Below are positions 1 through 7,929 of a stretch of DNA of 64,000 bases, piece by piece (within the stretch, counting starts at the first letter, position 1; the number at the start of each line of letters is the position of its first letter). Under the pieces are notes generated by a model. It did no database searches. It was not told the DNA's origin and saw only the letters and a program-made list of their open reading frames with translations. The translations under genes were made by a program, and so were the position numbers. The stretch spans positions 1-64,000 of the forward strand of contig NZ_UQJH01000002.1 of assembly GCF_900541275.1 (NCBI RefSeq), written 5' to 3'. Source of the stretch: an uncultured Porphyromonas sp. (lineage in GTDB: Bacteria > Bacteroidota > Bacteroidia > Bacteroidales > Porphyromonadaceae).

Positions 1-85
1 TAATCCAATGACCGGTATACAGTCCTAGTAATATTCAATCAACTGTGTACTTTTTCCAGGAATCGCATACCGATAAAAGAATTCT

Positions 86-145
86 CTAATACCGATATTA
101 GATTTCACTAATACCGATATTAGTGATCTCTAATATCGGTATTAG
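86..145. repeat. Array of three 16-bp palindromes, 22-bp period
   Basis: Three copies of CTAATACCGATATTAG or its reverse complement CTAATATCGGTATTAG start at 86, 108 and 130, separated by 6-bp spacers, so the period is exactly 22 bp (about two helical turns). The same arrangement occurs at 32297-32356 and, diverged, at 16694-16775. It lies downstream of the tricorn-like gene (minus strand). The function is unknown: a phased protein-binding site or a dispersed extragenic palindrome are both possible. Confidence 0.85.
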
Positions 146-252
146 TGTTGCCCGAGAAAGCTCGACTACCTTCCCTGCCACCCCTCAGAGCCATACAAGA
201 GCCCCCACACCGCATTTTTTTAACTATGAGTACACTCCTCAGTATACGACAG

Positions 253-284
253 AAGCCCTGCCGGAGGGGTCTCCGACAGGGCTT
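253..284 (-). terminator. Hairpin downstream of tricorn-like gene
   Basis: The arms at 253-266 and 271-284 form a 14-bp stem with one mismatch and a 4-base loop, 24 bases past the stop codon of the minus-strand gene. No U-tract follows directly; a run of A on the plus strand (T on the transcript) does not appear until about 216-221, so this is a probable rather than a classical terminator. Positions 1-252 otherwise hold only the palindrome array. Confidence 0.6.
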
Positions 285-307
285 CCTGAGGTATGTGGGG
301 TGTGAGG

Positions 308-3300
308 TTACTTCATCTCGGAGCGAAGTACCTCGACGGCGCGCTTGAGCTGGGTGTCACGACCCTGCAGTGCCTCGGTGAAGTCCATGGGCTGCTTGAC
401 ATCCGGCTCTACCTGATGGTTCTCGAGGTAGTAGCCCTCCTTCGTCATATAGCCAATGGCGGGTACGCCGAAGTAGATGGCGGGGTTCTGGAGGGTGATC
501 CAATTGACGCTCGACATCGTCCCCGGTACCGGCATGCCGACGATCTTACCGATCTTCATCGTCTGGTAGACCCAGGGAGTGCCGTGGGCATTGGAGTAGT
601 CGGCCTCGCAGGTGACCATGACACTCGGCTTGGTCCAGCGACGCGAGGGCATGGGGCAGTAGTCGCGACCCTTCGTCATCTGCTCCAGATACTTCGTCCC
701 GGTAAAGAGTACCTCGATGTCCTCGTGGAGGCGACCACCGCCATTGTTGCGGATGTCGATCACGATACCGTCGCAATTGTAGTACTTACCGAGCGCATCA
801 GAGTAGACCTTGCGGAAGCTCTCATCGTCCATCGATGGGATGTGGACGTACCCGAGCTTGCCCTGGGAGAGCTTCTTCACCTCATCGGCACGCTGAGCCA
901 CCCACCGCTTGTAGAGCAGGTCGCTGAGCTTGCCGGAGGAGATGGGCTTGATCGTCTCCTCCCAGCGTGCACCGCTCTCCGGGCAGTAGAGGGAGATGAG
1001 GGTCTCGCGACCGATCTTGCCACTCAGGAGGGGGAAGAAGTCGGTCTTGGCACCGATCTCCTCACCGTCGATGGCGGTGATGTAGTCACCGGCCTCGACC
1101 TTGGAGCGGAAGGTGTCGAAGGGACCACCGATGACCACCTCGTCGATCTTGAGTCCCTTGTCGGAGGGCGTCCAGTCGAGGAAGAGTCCCAGCTCGGCCG
1201 TAGAGGGTCCGCTGACAGGACCTCTGTAGCCGCTGCCGGTGTGGGAGACATTCAGCTCGCCGAGGAGCTCGGAGAGCATCTCGGAGAAGTCCTGATCATT
1301 GGTGATGTAGGGCAGGAACTTCTCGTAGTGGTCGGTCAGCTTGGGCCAGTTGGCGCCATTGATATTGGTGATGTCCTCGTAGAAGATCCGCTCGCCCTCC
1401 TCGCGACGGACGTAGTCATACTCATACCGACGCTCATCGGCGGGACGGAGCTTCATGCGTGCGTCGAAGGCGACGGACTCTATCTTCTCGCCCGGGAGGG
1501 ACATCTTCTTCATATCCCTTGAGCCGATCATGAAGATCTTGTCGCCCTTGCGGTCGGGCATAATTTTGTAGTAGGGGCCATCAAGCTTCTTGAGCAGCTC
1601 TACGTCGCCCTTGCGTAGATCCTTCTTCCAGAGGTCGTATCCACCCTCAAAGGCAGACATATAGTATAGTGTCTCTCCGTCAGAGGTGATGAAGGCGTCG
1701 CCAAGCTCTGAGGAGACGGGCGTGAGGCGCAGGATGCGGTGGTCGATATTCTCGAGTTCGACACGGATATCCTTCGTGCTGTCATCCTTCTTATCGGCTT
1801 TCTTGTCGTCCTTCTTAGCCTGCTCTTTCTCCTGCTCCTTAGCCTTCTTCTCCGCCTCGGAGAGGAGCTTGTACTCCTCCTCGTCGAGGACGAACTTGTC
1901 GTAGCTCTCGCGATTGAGGAAGACGATCATCACGTCATTCATCGAGCCCCAGGAGGCGTGGTTGCGCATACCGTACTGCTCGGAGGTGTAGATGATCGCA
2001 TTGCCGTCCATCACGAAGCGGGGACTCATGGCGAAGTAGCCGGACTGGGTGAGGTTGTGGATCACAGGCTTAGCCTCGGTCGCACTGACGAGGGCGACGT
2101 CGTAGTAGGGGTTGTGTCCATTGTCGACGATGCTCATGGCGATCCACTTGCTGTCGGGCGACCAGGTGAAGTCGATCTGACCGTCGCGCTCCACCTGATG
2201 CCGTCCGTCGGTGATCTCGCGCTCCTTCTTCGTCTCGGTATTGTAGATCACGAGGCGGCTGCGGTCTTTGAGATAGGCGAGATCCTTGCCATTGGGGGCA
2301 AATTGGGGGCAGGTCTTCTCCGACTTGTCACCGGGGATGAAGAGTTTCTCATCGATCAGCGTGCTGTGGGGGAAGTCCGGGTCGTCACTCCGCTTGATCG
2401 TGGCGACGTAGAGGTCACTCTTGCCATTGCGCTCGCTCGCATAGACGATCGTGCGGTCGTCGCCAAAGGTGACACTACTCTCGGCGGCGGGGGTATTGGT
2501 GATGCGCTTCGTGGTGGTGTAGTCGGCTGAGGTGACGAAGACCTCACCGCGGATAACGAAGGCGACCTGCTTGCCGTCAGGCGAGATGGAGGCGGAGGTG
2601 ATGCCTGAGCGAAGTGCAATCTCCTGCTCGGGCTCCTCGACGTAGTCGCTGAGGATGCTCACCTGTACGCGCTGTGGCTGACCACCTGCTCTCATCGTGT
2701 AGATCTCGCCGTCATACCCGTAGCAGAGGGTGCCGTCGGCGGCAGAGGAGAGGAAGCGTACCGGGTGGTCGGTGTAGGAGGTGAGCTGCTTGACATTCTG
2801 TCCGTCAACGCTGGCAGAGAAGACGTTGAAGCAGCTCTTCTCACCACGCTCGCTGAGGAAGTAGAGCGTCCGGCCGTCTGGCGAGAGGACCGGATTGCGA
2901 TCCTCACCCTTCCAGGTGACGATGGGCGTATACTTCCGGGACTTGAAGTCGTACCGGATCAGATCTCTCGTGACGGAGGAGGTGTGGTGCTTGCGCCACT
3001 CATTCTCCATTCCCTTATGATCCTCATAGATCAGACCGGATCCATCGGGGAGGAGTACACCGGCGGAGAGCGGGGTGGGCATCACCAGCTCTGTCCGTCC
3101 CCCCTCGGCAGGGATGCGGTAGAGCTCGTTGTAGTACCGGGCGGGGAAGAGCGCACTGGAGGCGGGGTCCTGGATGTGGGCAGCGTAGAGGATATACTTG
3201 CCGTCCCGTGACCAGGAGATAGGCGTCTCGGAGGTGCTGTGCGTTGTGACACGCTTCGCTTGACCGCCACGGGCATCCATCACATAGATGTCCTCTCGGC

Positions 3301-3571
3301 CATCGGTGCGGGTGCTGACGAAAGCGAGCTTGGAGCCGTCGGGGCTCCACATGGGTCTGTAGTCATATCCCTCTGATGTGGTGAGGCGCCGTGCCGTGCC
3401 ACCCTGCGTGGCGACGCTGAAGAGGTCCCCCTGGTAGGAGAAAGCGATCTCCTTGCCATCGGGCGAGATGGCGGGATAGCGCATCCAGAGAGGTCTCTGC
3501 TCCTGAGCGGAGAGCATAGTCGCTGCTGTGAGGGCAACGCTTACCGTCAGGATGATCTTCCTAAGATTCAT
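308..3571 (-). CDS. Tricorn-like S41 family peptidase
   Basis: Predicted exported or periplasmic serine protease of the tricorn family, about 1087 residues, which would degrade peptides. After a signal peptide (MNLRKIILTVSVALTAATMLSAQ) come repeated 'SPDGK' blades typical of PD40/WD40-like beta-propellers (residues ~30-560). A strikingly Lys/Glu/Asp-rich linker follows (~560-605), then a second propeller part, a PDZ domain (~790-840) and an S41 peptidase domain (~890-1060). The PGTMSS segment near residue 1020 is the likely nucleophile region. A start 12 codons upstream is open, but the chosen Met begins the signal peptide. A TAnnTTTG promoter core lies at 3642-3649 (minus). The gene stands alone. 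The family call is firm; the substrate is unknown. Confidence 0.9.
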   Translation of the reverse strand: MNLRKIILTVSVALTAATMLSAQEQRPLWMRYPAISPDGKEIAFSYQGDLFSVATQGGTARRLTTSEGYDYRPMWSPDGSKLAFVSTRTDGREDIYVMDARGGQAKRVTTHSTSETPISWSRDGKYILYAAHIQDPASSALFPARYYNELYRIPAEGGRTELVMPTPLSAGVLLPDGSGLIYEDHKGMENEWRKHHTSSVTRDLIRYDFKSRKYTPIVTWKGEDRNPVLSPDGRTLYFLSERGEKSCFNVFSASVDGQNVKQLTSYTDHPVRFLSSAADGTLCYGYDGEIYTMRAGGQPQRVQVSILSDYVEEPEQEIALRSGITSASISPDGKQVAFVIRGEVFVTSADYTTTKRITNTPAAESSVTFGDDRTIVYASERNGKSDLYVATIKRSDDPDFPHSTLIDEKLFIPGDKSEKTCPQFAPNGKDLAYLKDRSRLVIYNTETKKEREITDGRHQVERDGQIDFTWSPDSKWIAMSIVDNGHNPYYDVALVSATEAKPVIHNLTQSGYFAMSPRFVMDGNAIIYTSEQYGMRNHASWGSMNDVMIVFLNRESYDKFVLDEEEYKLLSEAEKKAKEQEKEQAKKDDKKADKKDDSTKDIRVELENIDHRILRLTPVSSELGDAFITSDGETLYYMSAFEGGYDLWKKDLRKGDVELLKKLDGPYYKIMPDRKGDKIFMIGSRDMKKMSLPGEKIESVAFDARMKLRPADERRYEYDYVRREEGERIFYEDITNINGANWPKLTDHYEKFLPYITNDQDFSEMLSELLGELNVSHTGSGYRGPVSGPSTAELGLFLDWTPSDKGLKIDEVVIGGPFDTFRSKVEAGDYITAIDGEEIGAKTDFFPLLSGKIGRETLISLYCPESGARWEETIKPISSGKLSDLLYKRWVAQRADEVKKLSQGKLGYVHIPSMDDESFRKVYSDALGKYYNCDGIVIDIRNNGGGRLHEDIEVLFTGTKYLEQMTKGRDYCPMPSRRWTKPSVMVTCEADYSNAHGTPWVYQTMKIGKIVGMPVPGTMSSVNWITLQNPAIYFGVPAIGYMTKEGYYLENHQVEPDVKQPMDFTEALQGRDTQLKRAVEVLRSEMK

Positions 3572-3641
3572 TTTGATTATAGTTAAGTGGTTTGATGAAT
3601 GTAGCATCGGGTGTTAGCTCCGTCTCCCCCTCTGTCTTTCG

Positions 3642-3649
3642 CAAAATTA
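3642..3649 (-). promoter_or_regulatory. Bacteroidota-type -7 element for tricorn-like gene
   Basis: Reads TAATTTTG on the minus strand, matching the TAnnTTTG core of Bacteroidota promoters, about 70 bases before the start codon. No clear -33 TTTG was found. Confidence 0.5.
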
Positions 3650-3689
3650 GTCAATTTATGGCAATGTCCGGCGACTGATGGGATAGAAC

Positions 3690-3848
3690 ACATCAGGAGT
3701 GATGCATTTGAGCAGTAGGGTAATCATAGGTGTGCCATCCGTGTGGCACCCGAAGGGTGCTCGCTCCATAGGCATCGGTCACCGCTTCGCGGATGACCGA
3801 TGTGCCGATACCCGCCCCTATTCCCTCGACCCCTTGCGGGTCGCCGAG
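3690..3848. repeat. Left arm of long inverted repeat flanking the type I RM locus
   Basis: This segment aligns along its whole length with the reverse complement of 12061-12223. Shared blocks include GCATTTGAGCA, TAGGGTAATCATA, GGCACCCGAAGGGTGC and CGACCCCTTGCGGGTCG. It contains three hairpins in a row: GCACCC-GAA-GGGTGC, a stem of ATCGGTCA with TGACCGAT enclosing CCGC-TTC-GCGG, and CGACCC-CTTGC-GGGTCG. The middle hairpin is flipped relative to the other arm. No reading frame of quality runs through it. The remainder of 3572-4214 holds promoter and repeat sequences but no gene. Confidence 0.8.
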
Positions 3849-3954
3849 CCCCCCCTTCTACGACCCAACAGGCAGAGTTTTTTTGCCACCTCTATCCCCG
3901 ACATCAACACGCACACATCTAACATCCTGAAGGATTGTTAGTTACAAGAGAATT

Positions 3955-4013
3955 CAGTTGTCAAAGATTACTTGACAACTGTCTCCGATGGCAAGAATTA
4001 TCAGACAACTTTC
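3955..4013. repeat. Palindrome and imperfect direct repeat upstream of hsdM
   Basis: CAGTTGTCAA (3955-3964) pairs with TTGACAACTG (3972-3981) as a 10-bp inverted repeat with a 7-base loop. A 22-base unit starting at 3962 recurs imperfectly (about 16 of 22 matches) 30 bp downstream, at 3992. Its place 200 bp before hsdM makes an operator possible, but a remnant of a dispersed repeat is equally likely. Confidence 0.5.
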
Positions 4014-4133
4014 TATGCCCTTGATATGGTATTAGCCATAGGATTCCGAGTGCGGAGCGAGAGCGGCACGCAATTTAGGCGATGGGCAAATCACAACTGC
4101 ATCTTACAGTCCTCCTTTCGCAACACGCTGTTT

Positions 4134-4167
4134 TTTGTGTAGGAGAACGGCTGTATTGGTAAGTTTG
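4134..4167 (+). promoter_or_regulatory. Likely promoter of the hsd operon
   Basis: TTTG at 4134-4137 and TAAGTTTG at 4160-4167 fit the Bacteroidota -33 and -7 elements (TTTG and TAnnTTTG) with a 22-base gap, slightly longer than typical. The hsdM start codon is about 48 bases further on. Confidence 0.55.
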
Positions 4168-4214
4168 TAGGTGGGGAGGCAGCTACTGAATACCCAACGG
4201 GAAAAGAGATAACT

Positions 4215-6659
4215 ATGGCGGTAAAGAAGTCTGCAATATATAGCGCGCTGTGGAAGAGCTGTGACGAATTGAGGGGGAGTATGGATGCATCGCAATACAA
4301 GGACTATGTATTGGTGATGCTCTTCTGGAAATACATTAGCGATAAGCAGAAAAGTGATCCCTACGCCATAAAGGTACCCAAGGGATGTAGCTTTGATGAC
4401 ATCGCTAAGCTTAAGAATCAAGTAGGTATCGGTGATCAGCTCAATAAGAAGCTCGAGGAGATCGCCAAGGTGTACCACCTCGGGATCGGCTTCTTCAGCA
4501 ATGCGGACTTTAATAATGAGGATAAGCTGGGTAAGGGGAAGGACCTCGTAGACACCGTGAGCAATCTGATCGGGATCTTTCAGAAGCCCGAGCTTGACTT
4601 CAGTAGCAATCGTGCAGCAGATGACGACCTGATTGGCGATGCATACGAGTATCTGATGCGTAACTTTGCCACACAGAGTGGTAAGTCCAAGGGACAGTTT
4701 TACACCCCGGCAGAGGCGAGCCGTCTCGCAGCTAAGCTCCTCAATATTGAGGCGGACTCTAGGCGACTCATCACCATTTACGATATGGCGGCGGGCAGCG
4801 GATCCCTACTCCTGAGAGCCGCTGATGAGTCGCGAGCAGGCATGACGGCACTCTACGGGCAGGAAAAAGACCTCTCCACGCTCAATATGGCCAAGATGAA
4901 CATGATCATCCACGGCATGGATAATTACGACCTGAGGCTGGGAGATACGCTCAATGCACCACACCACCTTGAGGACAGTAATACCAGAGACGGTTTTGAC
5001 TACTGTGTCGCCAATCCTCCATTCTCGGTCAAGGGGTGGCAAAAGTCGGCACAGGACGATGACCTCTTCGGTCGATGGAGCAAAAATGATGAGAAAATAG
5101 GATTGCCTCCTAATGGCAATGGTGACTATGCCTTCCTGCTACACCTGATCCGCTCCACAGCGCCCAATGGCAAGGCTGCTTGCTTCCTCCCTCACGGCGT
5201 GCTCTTCAGAGGTGGAGAGGAGGCCAAGATTCGTCAAAACATCATCAACAACCACTACATATCAGGCATCATCGGACTGCCTCCCAATATCTTCTATGGC
5301 ACCGGGATCTCTGCCTGCATCATCGTCATCGACAAGTCGATGACTAAGGAGTCTAAGGGTATCTATATGGTAGATGCCAAGGATGGCTTTCGGAAGGACG
5401 GGGCCAAGAATCGACTTCGGGAAGAGGATATCCGCAGGATCATTGATGTGTGGCGTGCCAAAGAGGATGTACCACACTTCTCACGTATGGTGAGCTATGA
5501 GGAGATAGCCGATCAAGAGTACAACCTCAATATCACGCGCTACATCACTCCTCGAGAGCGCGATGTGCCACATGACCTTTACGCTCACCTGCATGGCGGC
5601 ATCCCGGAGGCTGACCTTGCCGTGCTGGAGCGGCTGTGGGAAGTGTGCCCCACACTGTACGACAGATTGCTTCAGCCTGCAGCCGTGAAGGGCTATGTAG
5701 AGCCCACGCCATTGGCAAGCGAGGACATAGAGAGGGCCATCACTACGGACAGCTCCTACAAGTCTCAGGAGGCTCGCTACGCGACTGCCTTTGACGAGTG
5801 GAAAGACGTGCTCGAGAAGTTAATGACGGAGATAAAGCAAGGGTGTATGCCCGGGCAGATCATCTCACAGCTTAGCGACATGATCCTTGAGACTTTCCAA
5901 GCACACCCTACGCTTGTGGATCCCTATGAGGTATACGAAGCGCTGATGGAATACTGGGCGGAGACGATGCAGGATGATCTCTACCTGATTAGTCGTGATG
6001 GCTGGAGAGTCTCGGCAGAGGTGCCACTTGGCAAGAATAACACCCCCCGTAAGACCTATACCTACGACCAGCTGGAGTGCGATCTATTGCCTACCTCTGT
6101 GGTGGCAAGAGTGTTTTTCCCGCAATTACTGGAGAAGATAGAGGAGGCAGAGCGACAGACAGGAGAGAAAGAGGAGGAGATATCCCAATTGATTGCTGAG
6201 GATGAAGAGCTATTTGCCCGCGCACTCAATGACAAAGATCAGGTGGTAGAGAAAAACGTCCGTGCACTCTATAAGGAGGAATCAAAGAAGGGGATGGAGA
6301 AGGAGCAGACCCCGGAGGAGCTGAGGGCGTGGAAACGATATATTGCACTGGCTGACAAGAAGAAAAAGTATAATGATGCTCTAAAGGCGACGATAAAAGA
6401 ACTAACCCGGGAGATAGAGTCTCTCTACCCTAAGCTCTCAGAGTCACAAGTGCGGGATACGGTGCTATACCACAAGTGGTTGGCTGAGATCAGGGAAAGA
6501 CTGGACTCTCTGATGGACTCAAGCCTCCAAAGTGCTATCGCAAAGCTGCATGAGCTAACTGATCGATACAAGACTACCCTGCCCGAGCTGGAGAAAGTTG
6601 TGGAGGAGTCTCAGCAGGCTATGCTTAATGACTTACGTAAACTGGGTTTTGACATCTAA
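4215..6659 (+). CDS. hsdM: Type I restriction-modification methyltransferase subunit HsdM, with long C-terminal extension
   Basis: N6-adenine DNA methyltransferase of a type I restriction-modification enzyme; it modifies host sites chosen by HsdS. The N-terminal helical domain contains 'YVLVMLFWKYISD'. The catalytic domain has GQFYTP near residue 160, the SAM-binding DMAAGSGSLL near 190 and the catalytic NPPF near 267. At 814 residues it is much longer than the usual ~500. The extra C-terminal part (about 460-814) is rich in Glu and Lys and looks helical or coiled-coil (for example 'EKIEEAERQTGEKEEEISQ'). hsdS begins 4 bases after the stop codon. No frameshift was seen, and the motifs look intact. 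Confidence 0.95.
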   Translation: MAVKKSAIYSALWKSCDELRGSMDASQYKDYVLVMLFWKYISDKQKSDPYAIKVPKGCSFDDIAKLKNQVGIGDQLNKKLEEIAKVYHLGIGFFSNADFNNEDKLGKGKDLVDTVSNLIGIFQKPELDFSSNRAADDDLIGDAYEYLMRNFATQSGKSKGQFYTPAEASRLAAKLLNIEADSRRLITIYDMAAGSGSLLLRAADESRAGMTALYGQEKDLSTLNMAKMNMIIHGMDNYDLRLGDTLNAPHHLEDSNTRDGFDYCVANPPFSVKGWQKSAQDDDLFGRWSKNDEKIGLPPNGNGDYAFLLHLIRSTAPNGKAACFLPHGVLFRGGEEAKIRQNIINNHYISGIIGLPPNIFYGTGISACIIVIDKSMTKESKGIYMVDAKDGFRKDGAKNRLREEDIRRIIDVWRAKEDVPHFSRMVSYEEIADQEYNLNITRYITPRERDVPHDLYAHLHGGIPEADLAVLERLWEVCPTLYDRLLQPAAVKGYVEPTPLASEDIERAITTDSSYKSQEARYATAFDEWKDVLEKLMTEIKQGCMPGQIISQLSDMILETFQAHPTLVDPYEVYEALMEYWAETMQDDLYLISRDGWRVSAEVPLGKNNTPRKTYTYDQLECDLLPTSVVARVFFPQLLEKIEEAERQTGEKEEEISQLIAEDEELFARALNDKDQVVEKNVRALYKEESKKGMEKEQTPEELRAWKRYIALADKKKKYNDALKATIKELTREIESLYPKLSESQVRDTVLYHKWLAEIRERLDSLMDSSLQSAIAKLHELTDRYKTTLPELEKVVEESQQAMLNDLRKLGFDI

Positions 6660-6663
6660 GGCT

Positions 6664-7929
6664 ATGGCACGAAAAGAGACTAACTTTAAGCAGACCGACA
6701 TAGGGCTTATACCACACGACTGGGAGATAGCAACGATTGGTGACGGATTTAAGTTTATTACTAATAATACTTTGTCTCGAGGTCAATTAACAAATAAGGG
6801 ATCTGTCTTAAATGTTCATTATGGTGATGTGCATGTTAGATTCTCCGAAGTGCTGAATCTTGAAAAATCAACATTGCCTTTCATTAATACGGGCATAAGA
6901 CGTAATGCGAAGCCATATCTAATCGATGGTGATATAGTCATGGCAGATACTGCCGAGGACGAAACAGTTGGAAAGTCTTGTGAGATTCAAAATATTGGGG
7001 AATGGAAAGTGGAGGCAGGTCTCCACACCTTTGCCTTGAGACCAACGCAGAAATATGCGCCTAAGTTTCTGGGATATTTTATTAATTCCAAATCATTCCA
7101 TAGTCAGTTATTACCCCTTATACAAGGAACCAAGGTATATTCAGTCACAAAAGGCGACCTCAAAGGAACTGCTGTGCTAAAACCTCCAATTGAGGAGCAA
7201 AAGCGGATAGCGGAAGTTCTAAGCCATTTTGATGAGCATATTGATAACCTCGTCGCTCTATTGGAGAAGAAGAAGCAGGTCAAGGCCGCCACTATGCACG
7301 CCCTTCTATCAGGCTCTACCCGCCTCCCCGGCTTCACCGCCCCTTGGCAAGAAAGGTCATTGTCCGAGCTGTTTTCATTTGTCAGAGGTAATGGTCTGTC
7401 AAAGTCAGCCGTGGGTGACAAGGGGGAGTATCCTTGTATCCTATATGGACAATTGTTTACAACATATAAAGAGAATATTCAGTTAGTAGTCTCGTATACT
7501 GATCTAGAAGAAGGGGTCCTTTCTAAGAAAGGAGATGTGCTAATGCCTGCATCTACGACAACATCTGGTGAAGATCTAGCAACTGCCTCAGCACTGCAAT
7601 ATGACGGAGTAAGACTTGGAGGCGACATAATAGTTTTACGCCCTAAACAAGTGATGGATAGCTTATTTATGGCATATATTATAAGACTATTAAAGGATGA
7701 AATAACCGCTTTGGCTCAAGGTATTACAATTGTTCATATAAGTGGAAAACGTATGCTAAATTTGGATGTTATGATACCAACATCAGTAGAAGAACAATCA
7801 GCGATAGCGGATATTTTGAGCAATATGGATCAAGGGATTGAGGCACTGGAAGAGCAGATAGAAAAGTATCGGCAGATGAAAGAAGGAGCCATAGAGGAGT
7901 TATTAACGGGTAAGGTGCGTCTAATATGA
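6664..7929 (+). CDS. hsdS: Type I restriction-modification specificity subunit HsdS
   Basis: DNA-recognition subunit, 421 residues, that directs the methyltransferase and endonuclease to a bipartite site. It has two target-recognition domains (about 10-185 and 225-385). Each is followed by a conserved helical region: 'IAEVLSHFDEHIDNLVALLEKK' for the first and 'IADILSNMDQGIEALEEQIEKY' for the second. Both recognition domains are visibly more AT-rich than the conserved segments and neighbouring genes, as expected for exchanged recognition modules. The ATG at 6664 was chosen because it directly follows the hsdM stop and begins the family-like 'KQTDIGLIPHDWEI'; the frame stays open upstream inside hsdM. 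It overlaps hsdR by 4 bases (ATGA). Confidence 0.95.
   Translation: MARKETNFKQTDIGLIPHDWEIATIGDGFKFITNNTLSRGQLTNKGSVLNVHYGDVHVRFSEVLNLEKSTLPFINTGIRRNAKPYLIDGDIVMADTAEDETVGKSCEIQNIGEWKVEAGLHTFALRPTQKYAPKFLGYFINSKSFHSQLLPLIQGTKVYSVTKGDLKGTAVLKPPIEEQKRIAEVLSHFDEHIDNLVALLEKKKQVKAATMHALLSGSTRLPGFTAPWQERSLSELFSFVRGNGLSKSAVGDKGEYPCILYGQLFTTYKENIQLVVSYTDLEEGVLSKKGDVLMPASTTTSGEDLATASALQYDGVRLGGDIIVLRPKQVMDSLFMAYIIRLLKDEITALAQGITIVHISGKRMLNLDVMIPTSVEEQSAIADILSNMDQGIEALEEQIEKYRQMKEGAIEELLTGKVRLI

Noticed and set aside
86..145. Palindrome array considered as CRISPR repeats
   Set aside because: The units are 16 bp with 6-bp spacers, far too short for CRISPR; arrays have only two to four units and no cas genes are present.
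293..1522. 409-codon open frame opposite the tricorn-like gene
   Set aside because: It is the antisense shadow of a well-supported gene, is rich in Leu/Val/Gly/Asp with no domain, and arises from the strong codon bias of the real frame.
3690..3848. Repeated hairpins considered as a CRISPR array
   Set aside because: The three hairpins are different sequences without regular spacers, and no cas gene is nearby.
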